Positions 8,371 through 15,827 of a stretch of 25,196 nt of DNA are shown here, piece after piece. The notes under the pieces were generated by a model. It worked only from the letters and a program-made list of their open reading frames with translations. It ran no database searches and was not told the origin of the DNA. The DNA lies in assembly GCA_002345215.1 (NCBI GenBank), contig DDVH01000055.1, positions 46,494-71,689 on the forward strand, read 5' to 3'. Both the position numbers and the translations under genes were made by a program. This stretch comes from Anaerolineales bacterium UBA2317. Lineage in GTDB: Bacteria; Chloroflexota; Anaerolineae; Anaerolineales; Villigracilaceae. Each line of letters starts with the position of its first letter. Position 1 is the first letter of the stretch.

Positions 8371-9855
8371 ATGAACGAAGAACTTTTCAACCGATACGAC
8401 TCACTTACTTTCGACGATGTGTTAATCGTCCCTGGCTATACAGAAGTATTGCCAAATGAAACCGATGTAAAAGTACAACTCACGCCAACAATTCAACTTA
8501 ATATTCCAATTCTTTCTGCCGCCATGGATACAGTCACCGAAGCGCGGCTTGCGATTGCATTGGCTCGCGAAGGCGGTTTGGGAATTATTCACCGCAACAT
8601 GCCCCCCGAAGCACAAGCCGCCGAAGTGGAAAAGGTCAAACGTTCGCAATCTGGCATGATTGTGGAACCAATTAGCTTACAACCAGATGCTCCATTGAGT
8701 CGTGCAGAAGAAATCATGTCCACCTATCATATTAGTGGTGTGCCCATCACAAATGAAAATGGGAAAATTGTCGGCATTCTCACTAACCGTGATATTCGTT
8801 TTGTGGAAGCAACAGATTACAACTTACCCGTCAGTCAATTTATGACAAAGGAAGACAAACTCATTACAGCAAAAGTTGGGATTTCTGCAAAAGACGCGAA
8901 AGATATTTTACAAAAACATCGTATTGAAAAACTTCCACTTGTGGATGAAAATGGAAAGTTGAAAGGCTTGCTAACAGTCAAAGATATTCAAAAAGCAAGA
9001 GATTATCCAAATGCTTCCACTGATTCAAAAGGAAGATTATTAGTTGGTGCGGCTGTGGGTGTTGGCAAAGATGTTGAAACTCGCGTGGACTTAATGCTCA
9101 AAGCAGGTGTGGATGCTGTCACAATTGATACTGCACACGGACATTCCAAAGGTGTGCTTGAAGCCATTCAAAGAATCAAAAGTGCATGGAAAGATTTGCC
9201 AGTCATCGCTGGGAATGTGGTCACTGCTGAGGGAACAGAAGCAATCATAAAGTCAGGGGCTGATGCGATTAAAGTCGGAGTAGGTGCTGGTTCAATATGT
9301 ACAACGCGAGTCATCTCCGGCGCAGGCATGCCGCAAGTCTCCGCGATTTTTGAATGTGCTCAAGTTGCAAGAAAACATGGCATCAAAATTATCGCCGATG
9401 GCGGAATCAAATTCAGTGGCGATATTGTCAAAGCAATTGTTGCAGGTGGCAATGCTGTGATGCTTGGAAGTTTGCTAGCAGGTTTGGATGAAGCACCAGG
9501 CGAAGTGATGATGTATGAAGGTCGTCGCTTCAAAGAATATCGCGGCATGGGAAGTTTGGGCGCGATGAAAGGTTATGGTGTTGACCGTTATGCAACGGGT
9601 CAGGCTGGTGGCGGAAAACTTGTGCCCGAAGGCATTGAAGGTCGCGTGCCTTATAAAGGTTTGCTCGGCGAATATGTGTATCAACTCGTTGGTGGTCTTC
9701 GTTCTGGCATGGGGTATGCAGGCGCGGCATCATTGAAAGATTTGCAAACCAAAACAAGACTCACTCGCATTACAAATGCTGGCTTGCTTGAAAGTCATCC
9801 GCATGATGTTATCATTACGAAAGAAGCACCAAATTATCAACTGAGCCAAAGATAA
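8371..9855 (+). CDS. guaB: Inosine-5'-monophosphate dehydrogenase GuaB
   Basis: A 494-residue IMPDH that oxidises IMP to XMP with NAD+, the first step towards GMP. The start is ATG 8371, with AAGGAG at 8358-8363 and the family-typical N-terminus NEELFNRYDSLTFDDVLIVP. A GTG at 8338 is in frame, but it lies in the palindrome and would add 11 non-conserved residues. Two CBS domains occupy about residues 89-209 (MSTYHISGVPI, LQKHRIEKLPLVD). The catalytic cysteine is C310 in GAGSICTTR, and the mobile flap is near YRGMGSLGAM. It ends at TAA and purB starts on the next base. Confidence 0.95.
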   Translation: MNEELFNRYDSLTFDDVLIVPGYTEVLPNETDVKVQLTPTIQLNIPILSAAMDTVTEARLAIALAREGGLGIIHRNMPPEAQAAEVEKVKRSQSGMIVEPISLQPDAPLSRAEEIMSTYHISGVPITNENGKIVGILTNRDIRFVEATDYNLPVSQFMTKEDKLITAKVGISAKDAKDILQKHRIEKLPLVDENGKLKGLLTVKDIQKARDYPNASTDSKGRLLVGAAVGVGKDVETRVDLMLKAGVDAVTIDTAHGHSKGVLEAIQRIKSAWKDLPVIAGNVVTAEGTEAIIKSGADAIKVGVGAGSICTTRVISGAGMPQVSAIFECAQVARKHGIKIIADGGIKFSGDIVKAIVAGGNAVMLGSLLAGLDEAPGEVMMYEGRRFKEYRGMGSLGAMKGYGVDRYATGQAGGGKLVPEGIEGRVPYKGLLGEYVYQLVGGLRSGMGYAGAASLKDLQTKTRLTRITNAGLLESHPHDVIITKEAPNYQLSQR

Positions 9856-11199
9856 ATGACCTTACATCTCATCTCACCTTTAGATGGACGTTATGCAGAG
9901 ACAACTGCGCCATTGACGAATTATTTTTCCGAGTTTGCTTTTCTGCGCGATAGAGTACGCGTCGAACTTAACTTTTTGCTTGCTCTTTCCAAAACAGGCT
10001 TGATTCGCCCTTTGAGCAACTCTGAATCTGCTCAAATTGAATCTATTGTCTCGAATTTCTCCAATGCAGATGCAGAATTAATTCTTGAACACGAACGCAA
10101 AACGAGACATGATGTTAAAGCGATTGAGTATTTTATTCAAAGCAAACTTAATCTAACAGATTTGATTCCTTGGATTCATTTTGGATTAACTTCCGAAGAT
10201 ACGAATAGTTTAGGTCAAGCCATTGCATTAAAAGAATCAAGAGACAAAGTCATTCTTCCGAATATCGAATCTCTACTATCTAATCTCTCTGACTTCGCAA
10301 TCCGCTACAAATCAACTGCTATGCTCGCCCGCACACATGGACAATTTGCAGTACCAACAACATTAGGCAAAGAATTTGCAGTTTACATTGCTCGCCTGAA
10401 AAAGATACGAGATGAAATATCCGCGTTTCGTTTTGAAGCCAAATTGACAGGTGCAGTGGGCAACTTCAATGCGTTGCAAGCATCTGCCCCACAAGTAGAT
10501 TGGATTTCATTCAGTGAAAACTTTGTATCAAGTTTTGATTTAGAACCGAATTTATTAACAACTCAAATCCTCCCTTACGATAATTGGATTCGCTATTTTG
10601 ATTTCATCCGTTTGACAAATTCTATTTTGATTGACTTTGCTCAAGACATTTGGCGATATATCAGTGATGGATATTTAAAGCAAGCCGTTGTAGCAGGTGA
10701 AGTTGGGTCTTCGACCATGCCACAAAAGGTCAACCCGATTGACTTTGAAAATGCAGAAGGCAATTTGGGCGTGGCAAATTCTTTGTTCAATCATTACGCT
10801 CAAAAATTAACTGTCTCTCGTTTGCAAAGAGATTTATCCGATTCAACAGTCCGCCGCACATTTGGCACGGCGTTAGGTCACAGTTTACTAGCATGGACTA
10901 ACTTGAAGCGTGGGTTGAAGCGCATCGCTCCTGACGAAGAAAAACTCAAAGCGGAATTAAATGCTCATTGGGAAGTCGTCTCTGAAGGCGCACAAACCAT
11001 CTTGCGTGCAGTTGGTAAATCTGATGCGTATGAAACGTTGAAAGAAAAAACTCGAGGGCAAATTTTAACTGAATCCGAATACAAAGCTTGGTGTGATTCG
11101 ATTGATGTGGATGATGCCACACGAAATAAATTAAAAAATCTTTCGCCTGAAAGTTATATAGGCTTGGCAATTGAATTGACCGAAAAAATTGCTGGATAA
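9856..11199 (+). CDS. purB: Adenylosuccinate lyase PurB (E. coli-type)
   Basis: A 447-residue fumarase/aspartase-superfamily lyase. It acts twice in purine synthesis: SAICAR to AICAR plus fumarate, and adenylosuccinate to AMP plus fumarate. The N-terminus LISPLDGRYAETTAPL matches the E. coli/eukaryote-type PurB rather than the shorter Bacillus type. HFGLTSEDTNS lies near residue 110, ARTHGQFAVPTTLGKE near 157, and the superfamily signature GSSTMPQKVNPIDFENAEGN near 284. It begins directly after the guaB stop. It is the last gene before the carA promoter, and the terminator at 11370-11401 would also end transcripts reading through from the purine genes. Confidence 0.95.
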   Translation: MTLHLISPLDGRYAETTAPLTNYFSEFAFLRDRVRVELNFLLALSKTGLIRPLSNSESAQIESIVSNFSNADAELILEHERKTRHDVKAIEYFIQSKLNLTDLIPWIHFGLTSEDTNSLGQAIALKESRDKVILPNIESLLSNLSDFAIRYKSTAMLARTHGQFAVPTTLGKEFAVYIARLKKIRDEISAFRFEAKLTGAVGNFNALQASAPQVDWISFSENFVSSFDLEPNLLTTQILPYDNWIRYFDFIRLTNSILIDFAQDIWRYISDGYLKQAVVAGEVGSSTMPQKVNPIDFENAEGNLGVANSLFNHYAQKLTVSRLQRDLSDSTVRRTFGTALGHSLLAWTNLKRGLKRIAPDEEKLKAELNAHWEVVSEGAQTILRAVGKSDAYETLKEKTRGQILTESEYKAWCDSIDVDDATRNKLKNLSPESYIGLAIELTEKIAG

Positions 11200-11205
11200 T
11201 TTCTA

Positions 11206-11233
11206 TTGACATATTTTGTGGGGATGGTAGAAT
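11206..11233 (+). promoter_or_regulatory. Sigma-70-type promoter of the carAB leader
   Basis: Perfect -35 TTGACA (11206-11211), a 16-bp spacer and -10 TAGAAT (11228-11233), six bases after the purB stop. A CGCC follows the -10 at the expected start of transcription. The argG leader promoter at 17210-17237 has the same -35, spacer, -10 and CGCC. The transcript would begin within about 5 bases of the leader-peptide ATG at 11244. Confidence 0.78.
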
Positions 11234-11243
11234 ACCGCCCAAT

Positions 11244-11369
11244 ATGTTCAGACAACTTTATGCGCGTCGTGTCCATCGTTCAAAACTAACTTTTCTCGAA
11301 AGGTTGGAAGTTTTTAATTTTGTGCGAAGCACAGGCGCGATTCAAGATGACATCGAAAACGTTAATTAA
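11244..11369 (+). CDS. Arg-rich leader peptide of the carAB attenuator (41 codons)
   Basis: A short frame beginning MFRQLYARRVHRSKLTF and ending at TAA directly before the terminator. It has six Arg codons, with CGT-CGT at codons 8-9 and CGT at codon 12. The first 24 residues align without gaps with the leader before argG, with identities at M1, R9, R12, K14, T16, E19 and F24. No ribosome site is visible; the ATG is about 4 bases from the predicted transcript start, so translation would be leaderless or nearly so. I infer a sensor of charged tRNA-Arg rather than a functional protein. Expression is unproven. Confidence 0.62.
   Translation: MFRQLYARRVHRSKLTFLERLEVFNFVRSTGAIQDDIENVN
11286..11307 (+). 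promoter_or_regulatory. Leader hairpin with antiterminator segment, carAB attenuator
   Basis: CTAACTTTT (11286-11294) pairs with GAAAGGTTGG (3' side to 11307), giving a 9-bp stem with U-G pairs and loop CTCG. It starts six bases after the codon-12 Arg. The 3' side GAAAGG...GG (11298-11307) can instead pair with CCC-T-CCTTTT (11376-11385) in the terminator 5' arm: six contiguous pairs including one G-U, a 2x2 mismatch, then two G-C pairs. A ribosome stalled at the Arg codons would block the first stem and favour this antiterminator. Confidence 0.55.
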
Positions 11370-11401
11370 AAATAGCCCTCCTTTTGGAGGGTTATTTTTT
11401 T
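11370..11401 (+). terminator. Intrinsic terminator/attenuator upstream of carA
   Basis: GCCCTCC (11375-11381) and GGAGGGTT (11386-11393) form a strong stem with loop TTTT, extended by A-T pairs and followed by seven T (11395-11401). It lies between the leader peptide stop and the carA ribosome site, so carA is expressed only by readthrough. That position is expected for an attenuator. Confidence 0.88.
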
Positions 11402-11427
11402 GTATGGAACTAACGAAAGGATAACGA

Positions 11428-12546
11428 ATGACTGCAACACTCGTACTTGAAGATGGAACGATTATTGAAGGCAAAGCGTTTGGCGCGAAAACAGATGCTG
11501 TGTTTGAGTTGGTTTTTAACACCAGCATGACGGGTTATCAAGAAATTCTCACTGACCCATCCTATCGTGGACAAGGTGTCTTGTTTACAGTTTCGCACAT
11601 TGGTAATGTAGGGATTAATTTGGAAGATGATGAATCATCAAAGCCACAAATTTCTGCGGCGGTGATTCGTTCGCTGAGTCCTGTTGTATCCAATTGGCGT
11701 TCGGCACTTTCATTATCAGATTGGCTTGAAAAACATGATGTCCCTGGAATCAGTGGCGTGGATACACGTTGGTTGACTCGCAAACTTCGTGATGGTGGAA
11801 CTCAAAAAGCGGCCCTTTCTACGAAGGGGACACCTGTTGATATACTTTTGAACATGGTACACACTTGGAGTGGACTTGATGGAAGAGATATGGTCAAGGA
11901 AGTGACTTGTGAAGAAACATATCACTGGATTGATGATGAAGGAAGTAAATGGGTAGAGCAGAAGGCAGTAAGCAGTAAACAGTTATCAGTAGTTGCTTAC
12001 GATTTTGGAATTAAAGAAAACATCCTTCGACATCTCTCAAGTTATGGCGCAAATGTAACTGTTGTTCCAGCAGATACAACAGCAGAAGAAACATTAGCAT
12101 TGAAACCCGATGGAATCTTTTTATCCAACGGACCTGGCGACCCAGCAGGTTTACCGTATGCGGTTGAAGCAGTGAATGGATTAATTGAAAGTGGAGTTCC
12201 AATGTTTGGAATTTGCCTCGGACATCAATTGATTGGTCGAGCATTGGGTGCGGATACTCATAGATTAAAGTTTGGTCATCATGGTGGCAATCATCCTGTG
12301 CAATATTTACCAAGCGGAAAAGTTTTAATCACAGCACAGAATCATAATTATTGCGTCACTGAAGGGGAATTGAATCAAGACGAAGTAGAAATTACATATA
12401 AAAGCTTAAATGATGACTCACTTGAAGGGTTACGAATGAAAAACAAACCTGTCTTCAGTGTGCAATTTCATCCTGAGTCCGCACCTGGTCCGCATGATGC
12501 ACATGATATTTTTGGAGAGTTTTTTGAAATGATAGGTAAGAAATAA
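11428..12546 (+). CDS. carA: Carbamoyl-phosphate synthase small (glutaminase) subunit CarA
   Basis: A 372-residue glutaminase subunit feeding ammonia to CarB. The N-terminal CPSase domain covers about 1-175 (FNTSMTGYQEILTDPSYRGQ). The class I GATase domain covers about 188-372, with Cys263 (GICLGHQ), His348 and Glu350 (FHPES) as the triad. Residues 177-189 in the linker between the domains are encoded by a 7-nt-period repeat (11958-11992). AAAGGA at 11416-11421 precedes the ATG. The stop overlaps carB as TAATG. Upstream is the Arg-leader attenuator, so expression probably follows arginine supply. A second control by pyrimidines is possible but not visible. Confidence 0.96.
   Translation: MTATLVLEDGTIIEGKAFGAKTDAVFELVFNTSMTGYQEILTDPSYRGQGVLFTVSHIGNVGINLEDDESSKPQISAAVIRSLSPVVSNWRSALSLSDWLEKHDVPGISGVDTRWLTRKLRDGGTQKAALSTKGTPVDILLNMVHTWSGLDGRDMVKEVTCEETYHWIDDEGSKWVEQKAVSSKQLSVVAYDFGIKENILRHLSSYGANVTVVPADTTAEETLALKPDGIFLSNGPGDPAGLPYAVEAVNGLIESGVPMFGICLGHQLIGRALGADTHRLKFGHHGGNHPVQYLPSGKVLITAQNHNYCVTEGELNQDEVEITYKSLNDDSLEGLRMKNKPVFSVQFHPESAPGPHDAHDIFGEFFEMIGKK
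11958..11992 (+). repeat. Heptad-period repeat inside carA
   Basis: Five degenerate 7-mers in a row: GCAGAAG, GCAGTAA, GCAGTAA, ACAGTTA, TCAGTAG. They encode part of the CarA interdomain linker (QKAVSSKQLSV) without breaking the frame. The units resemble the heptameric tandem repeats scattered in many cyanobacterial and other genomes. A related unit set is at 23237-23264. Confidence 0.8.
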
Positions 12547-15500
12547 TGAAACGAACTGACATTCACACCATCCTCGTGCCTGGCTCGGGAGCCATTGTCA
12601 TCGGTCAAGCCGCGGAGTTTGATTATTCTGGCACGCAAGCAGTCAAAGCATTGAAAGCGGAAGGTTATCGCGTTGTTTTGGTTAATTCAAATCCTGCAAC
12701 GATTATGACTGACCCTGAAATTGCGGATGCAACTTATATCGAACCACTTACAGTTGAAGCACTTGAAGCAATTATTGCTCAAGAAAAACCTGATGCGATG
12801 CTCCCCACTGTTGGTGGACAAACTGGATTAAATCTCGCGCTTGCATTAAGTGAAAACGGCGTGCTTGAAAAATATGGCGTGCAATTAATTGGTGCAAATC
12901 TCAACGCCATCAAAGCTGCAGAAGATCGCATGTTGTTTCGCGAGACAATGCAAAAGAATAATATTCCTGTTCCTCGAGGCGGAGCTGCTTATTCATTGAA
13001 AGAAGCGCAAGACCTGATTCAAGAAACTGGCTACCCTGTTTTAGTGCGTGCATCCTTTGCGATGGGTGGAACAGGTGCATCGTGGGTTTATGAACCAACG
13101 CAACTTCAAGAAGCGGTGCGCAGTGCAATTTCTGAATCACCCATTGGACAAGCATGGTTGGAAGAATCTGTTTTGGGTTGGAAAGAATATGAACTCGAAG
13201 TGATGCGCGATAAAAAAAATAATTTTGTCGTGGTGTGTTCAATTGAAAACCTTGACCCGATGGGTGTTCATACTGGTGATAGCATCACTGTTGCACCTGC
13301 ACAAACGTTGACCGATCGTGAATATCAAATTTTGCGTGACCTTGCTCACCGCGTGTTATCTGCTGTAGGTGTTGAAACAGGCGGCTCGAATGTGCAATTT
13401 GGTGTTGACCCAAAAACGGGACGTGTCGTCGTCATCGAAATGAATCCGCGCGTGAGTCGTTCGTCTGCGCTTGCATCGAAGGCAACAGGTTTTCCGATTG
13501 CAAAACTCGCCGCGTTGGTTGCGGTTGGTTATACACTTGATGAAATCACAAACGATATCACCAAACAAACCAAAGCCGCATTCGAACCTTCGCTTGATTA
13601 TGTCGTTGTGAAAATTCCACGTTGGGCGTTTGAAAAATTTCCAGGTGTAGACCCAACGCTTGGTCCACAAATGAAGTCTGTTGGTGAAGCGATGGCATTG
13701 GGACGAACCTTTCCTGAAGCCTTGAACAAAGCGATTCAATCGTTGGAAATTGGCGTGGATGCACTAGACGGTTCTGGAATTAATCGCGAAATAATTAATG
13801 AACCTGAAACACTAGATTCACTTTCAATTCCTACATCCGATAGATTATTCAAAGTCTATCGTGCGATTCAACAAGGCATGTCATTAGATGAAATATCAAA
13901 TGTCACTGGTTATGATTTATGGTTTCTTGCTCAAATGGAAGAAATTAAAAATTGCGAATTAGAAATTAGAAATTGCAAAACCGAAATTGAACTCAAACCA
14001 ATATTACATTACGCAAAACAATTAGGGTTTGCAGACTCTCATATCTCTCGCCTTCTTTCTTCTTTCCTCTTTCCTTTGCCGAATGTCCGAGACCTCCGTA
14101 AACAACTTAACATCTTACCCACTTTCCAAAGAGTTGATACCTGCGCCGCAGAATTTGAAGCGCAGACTCCATATCTTTATTCCGCGTATGAAATGGATGA
14201 TGAATCACGCCCAACAAATAAACAAAAGATATTAATCCTCGGTGGCGGACCGAATCGAATTGGTCAGGGAATTGAGTTTGATTATTGTTGCTGTCAGGCG
14301 GCGTTTGCATTGTCGAAGATGGGATATGAAACCATCATGTATAACTGCAATCCTGAAACAGTATCAACTGATTATGACACAGCAGATAGATTATATTTTG
14401 AGCCGTTGACTCTTGAACATGTATTAAATGTAATTGATAGAGAAAACCCTATCGGAGTCATCGTTCAATTTGGCGGGCAGACTCCATTAAATTTAGCGGC
14501 AGGTCTTGAAGCGGCGGGAGTCAAAATTTTAGGAACTTCCCCACATGCCATTCAACTTTCAGAAGACCGTGAAGAATTTGCAAAACTGCTCAAAGAGTTG
14601 GATATTCCTCAACCTGAAAACGGAATCGCCCGCACGTTGGAAGAGGCGCGTGAAGTCGCTCAAAGAATCGGCTATCCTGTTTTAGTGAGACCATCTTTTG
14701 TATTAGGTGGCAGAGCTATGGCACTTGTCGATTCAGAATCGAATTTAGCAGGTTTTATTCAACAAGCCATTGAGGCGGCTCCTAATCAACCGATATTAAT
14801 TGATAAATTTATGGAAGATGCATTTGAAATTGATGTGGATGCATTAGCAGACGGAGAAAGAGTTGTTGTAGGCGCGGTGATGCAACACATCGAAGAAGCA
14901 GGCGTCCATTCGGGAGATGCGGCGTGCGTCCTGCCTCCATATAAAGTCAGTGCTTATCATCAAAGCATTATGCGCGAATATACCGAGAAATTAGGTTTGG
15001 CATTGGGCGTGCGCGGATTGATGAATGTGCAATTCGCATTGAAAGATGAAGTGGTGTACGTGTTGGAAGTAAACCCACGCGCCTCACGCACCGTTCCATA
15101 TGCCAGCAAAGCGACGAATTTAAACTTAGCCTACACAGCCGCGCAAGTGATGGCTGGCAAAACATTGAAAGAATTAAATGTAATTGAAGAACCAAAAGTA
15201 GATGGTTTCTTTATTAAAGAAGCAGTCTTGCCATTCAAGAAATTACCCGGCTCCAGTTCATTGCTTGGACCTGAAATGCGCTCCACCGGTGAAGTGATGG
15301 GACATGCTTCACATTTTGGTCATGCTTTTGCAAAAGCACAACTCGCGGCTGGTTTGGGATTGCCGCAACATGGTGCTGTGTTAATAACCGTGAATGATTA
15401 TGATAAAAGTGCAGGTTTGAAATTTGCACGCGATATGCACAGGCTTGGATTTAAGTTATATGCCACGCCCGGCACAGCCTATATGATTGATAAAGCCAAT

Positions 15501-15773
15501 ATTCCTGTGGAAGTTGTTGAAAAAGCACAAGATGGTTCCACCCAAATTGTGGATTTAATTCGCGCGGGAAAAATTCATTTAATTTTGAATACGCCTTTGG
15601 GTCCACATGCACATACAGATGGTAACGAGATTCGCAAAGCCGCAATTGCGATGAATGTTCCCTTGCTCACGACTCTTTCTGCGGCAACTGCGGCGGCTTC
15701 TGCAATTCAGGCGATGCGAAAGAAGGAATTAAAGTATAGAAGTTTACAGAGTCATTTTGGGGAACAAAGATGA
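12546..15773 (+). CDS. carB: Carbamoyl-phosphate synthase large subunit CarB
   Basis: A 1075-residue synthetase making carbamoyl phosphate from bicarbonate, ammonia and two ATP. The first ATP-grasp half (about 1-400) has GQAAEFDYSGTQA and MNPRVSRSSALASKATG. The second half (about 555-935) has GGGPNRIGQGIEFDYC and VNPRASRTVPYASKATN. The oligomerisation region lies between, and the C-terminal MGS-like allosteric domain (about 935-1075) contains YATPGTAYMI and NTPLG. Two 7-nt-period repeats encode parts of the oligomerisation region, near residues 467-480 and 503-512, where sequence is variable in the family. Length matches E. coli CarB (about 1073). It starts at TAATG with carA and ends 54 bp from the convergent hypothetical gene. 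Confidence 0.96.
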   Translation: MKRTDIHTILVPGSGAIVIGQAAEFDYSGTQAVKALKAEGYRVVLVNSNPATIMTDPEIADATYIEPLTVEALEAIIAQEKPDAMLPTVGGQTGLNLALALSENGVLEKYGVQLIGANLNAIKAAEDRMLFRETMQKNNIPVPRGGAAYSLKEAQDLIQETGYPVLVRASFAMGGTGASWVYEPTQLQEAVRSAISESPIGQAWLEESVLGWKEYELEVMRDKKNNFVVVCSIENLDPMGVHTGDSITVAPAQTLTDREYQILRDLAHRVLSAVGVETGGSNVQFGVDPKTGRVVVIEMNPRVSRSSALASKATGFPIAKLAALVAVGYTLDEITNDITKQTKAAFEPSLDYVVVKIPRWAFEKFPGVDPTLGPQMKSVGEAMALGRTFPEALNKAIQSLEIGVDALDGSGINREIINEPETLDSLSIPTSDRLFKVYRAIQQGMSLDEISNVTGYDLWFLAQMEEIKNCELEIRNCKTEIELKPILHYAKQLGFADSHISRLLSSFLFPLPNVRDLRKQLNILPTFQRVDTCAAEFEAQTPYLYSAYEMDDESRPTNKQKILILGGGPNRIGQGIEFDYCCCQAAFALSKMGYETIMYNCNPETVSTDYDTADRLYFEPLTLEHVLNVIDRENPIGVIVQFGGQTPLNLAAGLEAAGVKILGTSPHAIQLSEDREEFAKLLKELDIPQPENGIARTLEEAREVAQRIGYPVLVRPSFVLGGRAMALVDSESNLAGFIQQAIEAAPNQPILIDKFMEDAFEIDVDALADGERVVVGAVMQHIEEAGVHSGDAACVLPPYKVSAYHQSIMREYTEKLGLALGVRGLMNVQFALKDEVVYVLEVNPRASRTVPYASKATNLNLAYTAAQVMAGKTLKELNVIEEPKVDGFFIKEAVLPFKKLPGSSSLLGPEMRSTGEVMGHASHFGHAFAKAQLAAGLGLPQHGAVLITVNDYDKSAGLKFARDMHRLGFKLYATPGTAYMIDKANIPVEVVEKAQDGSTQIVDLIRAGKIHLILNTPLGPHAHTDGNEIRKAAIAMNVPLLTTLSAATAAASAIQAMRKKELKYRSLQSHFGEQR
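13944..13985 (+). repeat. Heptad-period AT-rich repeat inside carB
   Basis: Degenerate 7-mers ATTAAAA, ATTGCGA, ATTAGAA, ATTAGAA, ATTGCAA, AACCGAA encode the stretch IKNCELEIRNCKTEIE in frame. It lies in the variable linker of the CarB oligomerisation region. The unit differs from the carA repeat, but the 7-base period is the same. Confidence 0.72.
14052..14079 (+). repeat. Pyrimidine heptad-period repeat inside carB
   Basis: CTTCTTT, CTTCTTT, CCTCTTT, CCTTTGC run in tandem and encode LLSSFLFPLP. By memory of the E. coli sequence, the segment between the GFAD and RxLR motifs is about three residues longer here. The + strand is almost purely pyrimidine, which is unusual for this gene. Confidence 0.6.
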
Positions 15774-15827
15774 TGCTTTATTTGATTTTTTACCGAAATA
15801 CTTCGAAGATTTAACATATGAAATCAC

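Noticed and set aside
11244..11401. Small regulatory RNA gene or riboswitch instead of an attenuator
   Set aside because: Possible, but the homologous Arg-rich frames in both leaders and the alternative pairing with the terminator are better explained by attenuation; no known riboswitch core is recognisable.
14029..14235. Alternate-frame + strand ORF inside carB
   Set aside because: It arises from the pyrimidine repeat and the carB coding sequence read out of frame; carB continues intact through it.
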